Assembly (NCBI GenBank): GCA_009923895.1
Contig: RFSP01000095.1
Span: 1 to 7,109 of the forward strand
Origin: Betaproteobacteria bacterium
GTDB lineage: Bacteria; Pseudomonadota; Gammaproteobacteria; Burkholderiales; Burkholderiaceae_C
Reading direction: 5' to 3'
DNA length: 7,109 bases
Notes under the pieces: model-generated
Told to the model about the DNA's origin: nothing
Seen by the model: only the letters and a program-made list of their open reading frames with translations
Database searches by the model: none
Translations under genes and position numbers: made by a program
Part shown: positions 1 to 5,970 of the stretch, in pieces
How the letters are laid out: each line of letters starts with the position of its first letter
Position numbering within the stretch: position 1 is the first letter of the stretch

Positions 1-545
1 GACCCAATCGGGCCGCAGCCGGTCACCAACACCTGTTGCCCCAAGACGCTGCCCGCCCGCGTCACGGCATGCAGTCCCACTGACAGTGGCTCTGCCAATG
101 CGGCGTGCGACAGGCTCAGATGATCGGCAATCGGATGGGCCTGATGGCTCTCAATCACCACCTGCTGACTGAAGGCCCCCTGGATATGCGGAAACGGCAT
201 GGCACTGCCAAAGAAGCGCATGTGCAGGCAATGGTTGTGGTGCCCCTTCTGGCAGAAACGGCATTGCCCACAGGGGCGTGAAGGAGAGATGGCGATGCGC
301 TGCCCGGGGCGCAGGCCGTTCACCGCAGCGCCCACCTGGTCGACCACGCCGGAGACCTCATGGCCCAGGGCCATGGCTTCGCGAATACGTACCGTGCCAA
401 AGCCACCATGCTGCTGGTAGTGCAGATCCGAGCCACAAATGCCACCGTAAGCCACATGGACCCGCAACTGATTCTCGCCAGGCTGCGGCGTGGGGGCGTC
501 CTCAATGCGCACGTCGCGCGCGCCGTGGCACACAATGGATTTCAT
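1..545 (-). CDS. idnD: L-idonate 5-dehydrogenase (zinc alcohol dehydrogenase family), 3' part cut off by window edge
   Basis: This medium-chain zinc dehydrogenase is expected to oxidise L-idonate to 5-keto-D-gluconate in the cytoplasm using NAD(P)+. Only residues 1-181 of about 340 are present; the gene leaves the window at the first glycines of the Rossmann fold (GCGPIG, 176-181). Visible catalytic-zinc residues are C37 (in GGICGSDLH), H62-E63 (in LGHE) and E152 (in AEPL). Structural-zinc cysteines are C92, C95, C98 and C106. The stretch MRFFGSAM followed by FPH (109-120) closely resembles E. coli IdnD as I remember it and separates it from sorbitol and threonine dehydrogenases. The start is the ATG at 545, with GGAGG five bases upstream. 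It lies 29 bases after idnO in the same direction, which fits consecutive pathway steps. A related polyol dehydrogenase is possible but less likely given the idnO neighbour. Confidence 0.88.
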   Translation of the reverse strand, partial: MKSIVCHGARDVRIEDAPTPQPGENQLRVHVAYGGICGSDLHYQQHGGFGTVRIREAMALGHEVSGVVDQVGAAVNGLRPGQRIAISPSRPCGQCRFCQKGHHNHCLHMRFFGSAMPFPHIQGAFSQQVVIESHQAHPIADHLSLSHAALAEPLSVGLHAVTRAGSVLGQQVLVTGCGPIG

Positions 546-550
546 GGCAG

Positions 551-555
551 CCTCC
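551..555 (-). promoter_or_regulatory. Ribosome binding site of idnD
   Basis: GGAGG on the minus strand, five bases before the ATG at 545. It is one of the two strongest Shine-Dalgarno sequences in the cluster (the other precedes dctP) and fixes the idnD start. It lies in the 29-base gap after idnO, so idnD does not depend on translational coupling. Confidence 0.75.
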
Positions 556-574
556 TTGGAATCTCTTACACCCA

Positions 575-1342
575 CTAAAGCGTGGCGGTCACGCCGCCGT
601 CGACGTACAGGATATGGCCATTGACGAAATTGGATGCGTCGCTGGCCAAAAACACCACTGCGCCGCCCAGGTCGGGTAGCTCGCCCCAGCGGCGGCTTGG
701 CGTGCGGCCCACGAGCCAGGCACTGAAGGTGGGATCATCCACCAACTTTTGATTGAGCTCGGTTTTGAAGTAGCCCGGCCCGATGCCATTGACCTGCAGG
801 CCCAGCGGCCCCCAGTCGATGGCCATTCCCTTGGTCAACATTTTCACCGCACCCTTGCTGGCTGTGTAAGGCGCAATGCCAGGGCGACCCAGCTCGCTTT
901 GCACCGAGCAGATGTTGATGATCTTGCCGCGCCCGCGTGCAATCATGTGACGGGCCACTGCCTGACCCACGTGATAGACGCTGTCGACGTTGGTGCGCAT
1001 GAGAGTGTTCCAGTCGCTCTCTTCGTAGTTTTGCAGCGGGCCGCGGATTTGCATGCCCGCGTTGTTGACGAGGATGTCAATCGGCCCACTGGCCTCGATT
1101 CTCTCAACGGCGCTTCGTACCGCCTGCGCGTCGGTCACGTCAAAGACGCTGGTGTGTGCCGCCACGCCTTTGAGCGCCAGTTGTTCACGTGCCTGTTCAA
1201 GCCGCTCCTCGGTCCGGCCGTTCAAGATGACTTGCGCACCGGCCTGGCCGAGCGCCTGGGCCAGTGCCAGACCAATGCCCGCCGAGGAGCCGGTGATGAG
1301 TGCACGGCGACTCTTTAATTGGAAGGCATCCAGGATATTCAT
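575..1342 (-). CDS. idnO: Gluconate 5-dehydrogenase / 5-keto-D-gluconate reductase (SDR family)
   Basis: This classical short-chain dehydrogenase interconverts 5-keto-D-gluconate and D-gluconate in the cytoplasm. It is 255 residues long; E. coli IdnO, from memory, is about 254. Visible parts are the cofactor motif TGSSAGIG (17-24), NNAG (93-96), the catalytic serine region NICS (S146) and YTASK (Y159, K163). The IdnO-like stretches QSELGR (148-153), PGYFKTE (189-195) and FVNGH (239-243) support this subfamily. R43 in NGR, at the end of the second beta strand, suggests NADP(H) preference (inference). I chose the ATG at 1342 over the in-frame ATG at 1357 for two reasons: it makes an ATGA overlap with the dctM stop, and it gives an N-terminus (MNILDAFQL) aligning with IdnO. 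It is followed by idnD, whose product is this enzyme's substrate. Generic SDR annotations are possible, but the context favours IdnO. Confidence 0.9.
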   Translation of the reverse strand: MNILDAFQLKSRRALITGSSAGIGLALAQALGQAGAQVILNGRTEERLEQAREQLALKGVAAHTSVFDVTDAQAVRSAVERIEASGPIDILVNNAGMQIRGPLQNYEESDWNTLMRTNVDSVYHVGQAVARHMIARGRGKIINICSVQSELGRPGIAPYTASKGAVKMLTKGMAIDWGPLGLQVNGIGPGYFKTELNQKLVDDPTFSAWLVGRTPSRRWGELPDLGGAVVFLASDASNFVNGHILYVDGGVTATL

Positions 1343-2622
1343 TTCATCAGCAGCCATTTCAAAGGCACCATCACCAGGCTGGGGAAGGCGATCAACAATC
1401 CCATGACCACGACTTGCGACACGAGAAAGGGCATCACGCCGCGGATGACATCATGCATGGGAATACGACCGACACCGCAGACCACGTTCAGGACCGTGCC
1501 CACCGGTGGTGTGAGCAGCCCGATGGCGTTGTTGATGATGAACAGCACACCGAAGTACACCGGATCGATTCCCGCCTGCCGCACCAGCGGCATCAGCACT
1601 GGTGTGAGGATCAGCACCGTGGGCGCAAAGTCAAGCGCGGTACCCACCACCAGCACCATCAGCATGAGCATGACCAACAGCAGCTGCGGATTGTCAATGA
1701 AAGGACGCATCAGATCGACGATCTGGTTCGGGATGTTGGCCACCGTCAGCAGCCAGGCACTGACGAGCGCAGCGGCCACGAGGAACATCACCACCGAGGA
1801 GGTCTTGGCCGCTGTCAACACGATCGCGTAGAGGTCACGCACCCGTATTTCGCGGTAGACAAAAAGGCCGACGAAAAGCGAATACACGACGGCCACCACT
1901 GCGGCTTCGGTGGGCGTGAAGATACCCACCTTCATGCCACCGATGATGGTAATGGCCAGCAAGTAGGCCCAAAAGGCGTTGAGTGTGACCTTTAGACGCT
2001 GTTTCATCGGCACCTTCTCGGTGACGGTGACCTTGTCGCGGCGCGCCACCAACGCCCAGGTGACCACGAGTGCCAGACCCATCAAGATGCCTGGGAAGAT
2101 GCCGGCCATGAACAGCTTGGAGATCGATACGCCGCCAATCACGCCGAACAGCACAAAGCCAATTGACGGAGGAATGACCGGCGCAATGATGCCACCCGCG
2201 GCAATCAGGCCTGCCGAGCGGTCCATGCGGTAGCCGGCCTCGCGCATCATCGGCAGCAGCACTGCGGCCAGCGCCGCGGTGTCGGCCACAGCCGAGCCCG
2301 ACAGGCTGGCCATCACGATGGCAGCGAATACCGCCACATAGCCCAGCCCACCGCGCAGGTGTCCCACCCACACCATGGCCGACTGGACAATGCGCCGGCT
2401 CATTCCGCCGGCGTTCATCAGTTCGCCGGCAAGCATGAAGAAGGGCACGGCCATCAGCGGAAAGTTGTCGGCGCCGCTGATGAGGTTTTGCGAGACGATC
2501 TGCGTGTCGAAGTTGTCCAGGTGCAGCATCAGTGCCACACCCGAGACGATCAGCGAGAACGCCAGAGGCATGCCCAACGCCATGGCAGCCAACAGCGAGC
2601 CGATGAAAACGAGGACGGTCAC
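1339..2622 (-). CDS. dctM: TRAP transporter large membrane subunit DctM
   Basis: This is the large integral-membrane subunit of a tripartite ATP-independent periplasmic transporter, which carries the substrate across the inner membrane using an ion gradient. At 427 residues it has the usual length and is hydrophobic throughout, with many membrane segments. Family-typical stretches are GSAVADTAA (109-117), PVIPPSI (148-154), GIFTPTEA (233-240) and LLTPPVG (369-375). The start is a GTG at 2622 forming a GTGA overlap with the dctQ stop. There is no Shine-Dalgarno sequence before it, so translation is probably coupled to dctQ. Its TGA overlaps the idnO ATG in the same way. The subunit alone does not reveal the substrate; the surrounding sugar-acid enzymes suggest an aldonate or ketoaldonate (inference). 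No frameshift or missing segment is visible. Confidence 0.95.
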   Translation of the reverse strand: MTVLVFIGSLLAAMALGMPLAFSLIVSGVALMLHLDNFDTQIVSQNLISGADNFPLMAVPFFMLAGELMNAGGMSRRIVQSAMVWVGHLRGGLGYVAVFAAIVMASLSGSAVADTAALAAVLLPMMREAGYRMDRSAGLIAAGGIIAPVIPPSIGFVLFGVIGGVSISKLFMAGIFPGILMGLALVVTWALVARRDKVTVTEKVPMKQRLKVTLNAFWAYLLAITIIGGMKVGIFTPTEAAVVAVVYSLFVGLFVYREIRVRDLYAIVLTAAKTSSVVMFLVAAALVSAWLLTVANIPNQIVDLMRPFIDNPQLLLVMLMLMVLVVGTALDFAPTVLILTPVLMPLVRQAGIDPVYFGVLFIINNAIGLLTPPVGTVLNVVCGVGRIPMHDVIRGVMPFLVSQVVVMGLLIAFPSLVMVPLKWLLMK

Positions 2623-3158
2623 GGCGGCGTGCCTTTGATATGCGGCTGCGCGGTGTCCTCCGAGTCTTGCACCTGGATCAGGTCAGACTCGCGGAAATGG
2701 CCCCGCGCCAGGGCCACCAGCTTGGCGACGATCATCAGCCCCATGGCCACACTGGTGAGGTAGCCCACGCCGTACACCCAGCTCATCGGAATCTCCAGTA
2801 CCGGCGAGCGGGTGGATGCGTTGATGCCATGCTGCTTGTAGGTTCCGTAAAACATCAGTGCGCAGCACCCAAGCATCAGCAGGTTGGAGGTTGCAAATGC
2901 CAGCTTCTTGCCTCGAAGACCCAAGCGCCGCACCAGCGAATCGAGCCCCAGATGGGCGTTGTCTCGCATGGTGACGATGGCACCCAAAAAAGTGATCCAG
3001 ATGAAAAGGTAGCGTGACAGTTCCTCAGAACTGATGATGCCGTCGTTGAAACCGTAGCGAAGCACGACGTTGCCGAACACCATGATGACCATGAGCGCGA
3101 GCATGGTCACCAGAGTGAATTCGGCCAGGCGAAAGAAGAGGTCAGTGATTCTTTGCAT
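2619..3158 (-). CDS. dctQ: TRAP transporter small membrane subunit DctQ
   Basis: This is the small membrane subunit of the TRAP transporter and works in complex with DctM. The 179-residue product has four hydrophobic segments (about 14-34, 50-65, 88-105 and 127-150). It carries the DctQ-like region with paired glutamates E45-E46, then R49-Y50, W54, and RDNAHLGLD (65-73) after the second segment. I chose the ATG at 3158, 24 bases after the dctP stop. AAGAGG lies upstream at 3170-3175, with a rather long 11-base spacing. A TTG at 3179 would add seven residues and is the alternative start. The stop overlaps the dctM GTG by four bases, so the two membrane subunits are probably made in a coupled ratio. 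The tail after about residue 155 is polar and probably cytoplasmic. Confidence 0.92.
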   Translation of the reverse strand: MQRITDLFFRLAEFTLVTMLALMVIMVFGNVVLRYGFNDGIISSEELSRYLFIWITFLGAIVTMRDNAHLGLDSLVRRLGLRGKKLAFATSNLLMLGCCALMFYGTYKQHGINASTRSPVLEIPMSWVYGVGYLTSVAMGLMIVAKLVALARGHFRESDLIQVQDSEDTAQPHIKGTPP

Positions 3159-3182
3159 GGGGTGTCCGACCTCTTGCAAGTC

Positions 3183-4157
3183 TTACTTTGTGTCTTCAAT
3201 GGCCTTGAGCAGCGCCGGGCCATTTTTCTCGGCAAAGGTCTTGGCGATCTCGGCCGAGACGATCTTCTGGAATGGTGCCATGTCCACATTCTCGATCACC
3301 TGCATACCCGACTTCTTGAGGTCAGCCACCACTTTGGCGGCGTTTTGCGCGTTCAGATTGCGTTGATAGGTCGCCGCTTCGCGCGCTGCGTCCACAATGA
3401 TTTTCTGGTAGTTCGCCGGGAGGCTTTCGAATTTGGTCTTGTTCATTGCGACCACCAGTGGCGAGTACACATGGTTGCTCACCGTCAGGTGCTTTTGAAC
3501 CTCGTAGAACTTGGAAGACCAGGTCACATTGATCGGGTGCTCCTGCGCATCGAAGGTGCCGTTTTCCAGGGCCGTGTACAGCTCGGCAATCGCCATCGGT
3601 GCCGGATTCATGCCCAGCAGCCGGAAGGCCTGAATGTGGTACGGGTTGGGGGTGGAACGGATCTTCAGACCTTTGAGATCGTCGGGCTTGGTGACGGGCC
3701 GCTTGTTATTGGTGAAGGCGCGCCAACCGTTTTCCCAATAGGCCAAGCCTTTGAGGCCATGCGGTGCCAACTCATTGAGCACCCCCGTGCCCACCGGACC
3801 ATCGAGCACCGTGTAGGCGTGCTGCGCGCTGCGGAACACAAATGGCAGTTCCATGGCTGCGGTGTTGGGAACGATGCCGTTGTAATTGGACGCGCCGCTA
3901 GAGACGATGTCGATGGTGCCGCCACGCACACCGTTGATCATTGCGGCGTCGTTACCCAGCTGGTTTGCGGGGAATATCGTGATCTCCACATCGCCGTTGG
4001 TGCGTTGCTTGACGAGCTCGGCCAGCTTCATCGCGGCGGCGTGCTGCCCGTCGGTGGTGTTGACCGCATGGCCCATCTTCAGAGCGAACTTGGTCGCCAA
4101 GGCGGTGCTGCCCGTGGTGGCCATCAGAACGGCGATCAGAAGTTGCGAGATTTTCAT
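3183..4157 (-). CDS. dctP: TRAP transporter periplasmic substrate-binding protein DctP
   Basis: This is the periplasmic binding protein that captures the substrate and delivers it to DctQM. It has 324 residues, normal for the DctP family. The N-terminus is a signal peptide (MKIS, hydrophobic core 6-13) with likely cleavage after ALA (residue 21). The region LKGLKIRS (161-168) contains R167, at the place of the conserved arginine that binds the substrate carboxylate in characterised TRAP proteins. NPYH (171-174), the ELYTALENG stretch (192-200) and QEHP (205-208) follow as expected. A longer in-frame start at 4292 exists, but the ATG at 4157 is right because it begins the signal peptide and has AGGAG seven bases upstream. 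The ligand is not readable from sequence; gluconate, idonate or a ketogluconate is inferred from the neighbours. dctP is the first of the three transporter genes. Confidence 0.95.
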   Translation of the reverse strand: MKISQLLIAVLMATTGSTALATKFALKMGHAVNTTDGQHAAAMKLAELVKQRTNGDVEITIFPANQLGNDAAMINGVRGGTIDIVSSGASNYNGIVPNTAAMELPFVFRSAQHAYTVLDGPVGTGVLNELAPHGLKGLAYWENGWRAFTNNKRPVTKPDDLKGLKIRSTPNPYHIQAFRLLGMNPAPMAIAELYTALENGTFDAQEHPINVTWSSKFYEVQKHLTVSNHVYSPLVVAMNKTKFESLPANYQKIIVDAAREAATYQRNLNAQNAAKVVADLKKSGMQVIENVDMAPFQKIVSAEIAKTFAEKNGPALLKAIEDTK

Positions 4158-4164
4158 GGTGTGT

Positions 4165-4169
4165 CTCCT
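4165..4169 (-). promoter_or_regulatory. Ribosome binding site of dctP
   Basis: AGGAG on the minus strand, seven bases before the ATG at 4157. It rules out the longer in-frame start at 4292, which would overlap the gluconokinase gene and hide the signal peptide. Confidence 0.75.
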
Positions 4170-4189
4170 GTTGAAATTTTTTGAGAAGG

Positions 4190-4211
4190 CAGTGCAAGTC
4201 CGTCTGCACTG
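4190..4211 (-). promoter_or_regulatory. Perfect 7-base inverted repeat (hairpin) between gluconokinase and dctP
   Basis: CAGTGCA and TGCACTG are exact complements separated by an eight-base loop, in the 85-base gap before dctP. On the transcribed strand no run of T follows (the sequence goes to A-rich), so it does not look like an intrinsic terminator. It could be an RNA stem that stabilises or separates the dctP message, or a regulator site. The function is inferred; only the repeat is seen. Confidence 0.45.
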
Positions 4212-4242
4212 AAGACGTGTCGGGAACGGTCCGGCTCGGCTG

Positions 4243-4761
4243 TCATTTGTGAAGCGCCGTCGCGAATGACGGCAGGGCCTCAATGGCGGCATCGACCAGC
4301 TCGCTCACGGGGCGGTCGATCTCGAGCGTGAACACATCGGTTTCCTGTGCGTCGGGCCGCTCCAGGGTACGGAATTGGCTGTCCAGCAGCGAGGGCGGCA
4401 TGTAGTGGCCCGTGCGCTGTGCCAGCCGCTGCGCGACCATATCAAACGGGCCATCCAGGAAGAGGAAGCGCACGCCCGCCGCATGCTGACGGATGCGATC
4501 ACGGTAGCTGCGTCGCAGCGCCGAGCAGGCCACCACCAGCCCCACACGGCTGTCGGCCAGACGTTTGCCGATGCGCTCAAGCCAGGGCCAGCGGTCGGCG
4601 TCTTCCAGGGGCTGGCCAGCGCGCATGCGCGCGATGCTCTCGGGCAGGTGCAGGTCGTCGCCATCAATCATGGGCAGACCCAGCCGCGCAGCCAATCCGT
4701 GGCCCACCGAGGTTTTCCCGCAGCCCGACACCCCCATCACCACCAAGCGCAGCGTTGTCAT
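4243..4761 (-). CDS. gntK: Gluconokinase (GntK/IdnK family)
   Basis: This kinase phosphorylates D-gluconate with ATP to 6-phosphogluconate, feeding the Entner-Doudoroff and pentose phosphate routes in the cytoplasm. The 172-residue length matches the family. The P-loop is GVSGCGKTS (10-18). The gluconokinase-type stretch DGDDLH (33-38) is followed by P51-L52 and DADRWPWL (54-61). VACSALRRSYRDRIR (77-91) and the TGHYM region (117-121) match the substrate and lid parts of GntK. The ATG at 4761 puts the first beta strand (LRLVVMG) directly before the P-loop, as expected. No strong Shine-Dalgarno sequence is visible. The gene begins ten bases after the stop of the hydroxyacid dehydrogenase, so the two are surely cotranscribed. 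Whether it serves mainly gluconate or idonate-derived gluconate (IdnK role) cannot be told; chemically the roles are the same. Confidence 0.93.
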   Translation of the reverse strand: MTTLRLVVMGVSGCGKTSVGHGLAARLGLPMIDGDDLHLPESIARMRAGQPLEDADRWPWLERIGKRLADSRVGLVVACSALRRSYRDRIRQHAAGVRFLFLDGPFDMVAQRLAQRTGHYMPPSLLDSQFRTLERPDAQETDVFTLEIDRPVSELVDAAIEALPSFATALHK

Positions 4762-4771
4762 TCGTCGCAGC

Positions 4772-5743
4772 TCACTTTCCGCGTGCGACCACCCACTCGG
4801 GCACCGGCGTGATCAGCGGCTGGCCGTCGATGCCTGCACGCATATTGGCGAAGGCCAGGTCGGCCATGTCTTGGCGGGTCTGCGCGGTGGCGCTGGCCGT
4901 GTGCGGGCTCAAGACCACATTGGGCAGCTGCCGAAGTGCCTCGGGCACTTGCGGCTCATTGGCGAACACGTCGAGTCCGGCTCCGGCGATCGTGCCGTCG
5001 CGCAGCGCGCAGATCAGAGCCTCCTCGTCCACCACGCTGCCGCGCGCCACATTGATCAGATAGCCGTTGGGACCGAGCGCAGCCAGGACGTTCGCATTGA
5101 TCAGGTGGCGCGTGCCCGCGCCGCCCGGAGTGATCACCACCAAGAAGTCCGACTGCTGCGCAAGCGCGACGGCATCGGATACGAAAGACCAAGGCAGGTC
5201 TGCCTTGGCCGAGCGTGCGGTATACGCAATGGGCATTCCGAAGGCCGAGGCGCGCCGGGCAATCGCCTGCCCAATTCGGCCCATGCCGACGATACCCATG
5301 CGTGCGCCAGAGACTTTGCGACCCAGTGCCAACGGTCCCCCGGGCCAGCGCCCCTCGCGCACGTGGCGGTCGCCTTCAGGTACACGGCGTGCGATGCCCA
5401 GAACCAGCGCCATGGCCATGTCTGCCACGTCGTCGCTCAGCACGCCTGGGGTGTGGGTGACTGGCACACCTCTCTCGATGGCTGCTGCCACATCCACCCC
5501 GTCATATCCCACGCCGAAGACCGAGACCACCCGGGCGGCGCTCAGTTGCTCAAGCAGCGGCCTCGGCACGCGGGCCTCGCCCGTGGCGGCCACCCCCACG
5601 ATGTGCGGCGCAAGGGCCTCGAAGGCTGTCGGATCGAGCTCATGGGTACGGTCGTGTACCGTGTAGAGGCGGTCCAAGGCTTGTCGGAAGAACGGATGCA
5701 GCTTGGCAACGGCCAGAACGTCGGGCTTGGAAGGGGCAGACAC
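4772..5743 (-). CDS. D-isomer-specific 2-hydroxyacid dehydrogenase, probable 2-ketoaldonate (2-ketogluconate) / glyoxylate-hydroxypyruvate reductase
   Basis: This cytoplasmic NAD(P)H-dependent reductase converts 2-keto acids to D-2-hydroxy acids. It has 323 residues, normal for the family. The cofactor motif is GMGRIG (153-158). The catalytic triad is visible as R234 (NVARGS), E263 (NEP) and H281 (SPHTAS). The upstream substrate loop VGYDGVD lies at 78-84. R177-S178 after the second cofactor strand resembles NADPH-preferring GhrB-type enzymes (inference). Reduction of 2-ketogluconate, 2,5-diketogluconate or 2-keto-L-gulonate is suggested by the gluconate/idonate neighbours; glyoxylate or hydroxypyruvate are alternative substrates. 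The start is a GTG at 5743: an in-frame TGA lies five codons upstream and no ATG fits, but no clear ribosome binding site is seen. It is the first gene of the minus-strand cluster. Confidence 0.85.
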   Translation of the reverse strand: MSAPSKPDVLAVAKLHPFFRQALDRLYTVHDRTHELDPTAFEALAPHIVGVAATGEARVPRPLLEQLSAARVVSVFGVGYDGVDVAAAIERGVPVTHTPGVLSDDVADMAMALVLGIARRVPEGDRHVREGRWPGGPLALGRKVSGARMGIVGMGRIGQAIARRASAFGMPIAYTARSAKADLPWSFVSDAVALAQQSDFLVVITPGGAGTRHLINANVLAALGPNGYLINVARGSVVDEEALICALRDGTIAGAGLDVFANEPQVPEALRQLPNVVLSPHTASATAQTRQDMADLAFANMRAGIDGQPLITPVPEWVVARGK

Positions 5744-5970
5744 GGAAAAGGCGGATCACAGCGACCCGAGGAGATCGATGAGGGAGCTTCAGCCTAGCGG
5801 GTTGCAGGTCGTCCCGATCTTGGGACTAACCCCTGCCCGATCCTCCCCAATGAGCGCCCCGAAGCCCGGGTGGCCAGGAAGAGGGTGGTCGGCAACGCCT
5901 TTGGATCTCTCGCTTGCCAGCGCTTGTTAAACTGCATCTTGCCGAGGCTGGCTACGCGTTGGGGCATTCC
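5744..5970. promoter_or_regulatory. Divergent spacer, presumed promoter region of the sugar-acid operon and of the plus-strand gene
   Basis: These 227 bases separate the first gene of the minus-strand cluster from the plus-strand gene at 5971, so both promoters should lie here. I see no convincing sigma-70 pair on either strand; TTGCCA at 5914-5919 and the AT-richer patch at 5924-5933 are weak candidates for the plus strand. A short palindrome sits at 5811-5826. No reading frame with family-like features was found. Confidence 0.5.
5811..5826. promoter_or_regulatory. Candidate operator: imperfect palindrome in the divergent spacer
   Basis: GTCCC and GGGAC face each other across six bases (GATCTT) about 70 bases before the GTG of the first operon gene. 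CCCGATC occurs at 5813-5819 and again at 5836-5842, a 23-base offset, about two helical turns. This geometry would suit a dimeric repressor, but arms of five bases can arise by chance in GC-rich DNA. No regulator gene is in the window to match it to. Confidence 0.2.

Noticed and set aside
749..1318. 189-residue plus-strand frame opposite idnO
   Set aside because: Fully antisense to an IdnO with complete SDR motifs; no domain or ribosome binding site.
1300..1995. Histidine-rich plus-strand frame that could suggest a metal-binding protein
   Set aside because: The histidines arise from reading ATG and GTG codons of the membrane protein DctM backwards; the frame is antisense to dctM.
3153..4184. 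343-residue plus-strand open frame opposite dctP
   Set aside because: It lies wholly antisense to a well-supported dctP gene, has no recognisable domain, and its His/Arg/Gly-rich composition is typical of the reverse strand of GC-rich genes.
4190..4211. Intrinsic terminator after gluconokinase
   Set aside because: The stem is only 7 bases and is followed on the transcribed strand by an A-rich rather than T-rich stretch; the downstream genes belong to the same pathway.
4158..4292. N-terminal extension of DctP up to position 4292
   Set aside because: It would overlap gluconokinase, bury the signal peptide, and ignore the AGGAG at 4165-4169.
4565..5797. 410-residue plus-strand open frame opposite the hydroxyacid dehydrogenase and part of gluconokinase
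   Set aside because: It is antisense to two genes whose catalytic motifs are intact on the minus strand; its composition is His/Arg/Gly-rich with no domain, so it is a GC-skew shadow.
5947..5952. GCTGGC at 5947-5952 pairing with GCCAGC at 5916-5921 as an operator or stem
   Set aside because: Six-base arms with a 25-base loop are expected by chance in GC-rich DNA; no supporting context.
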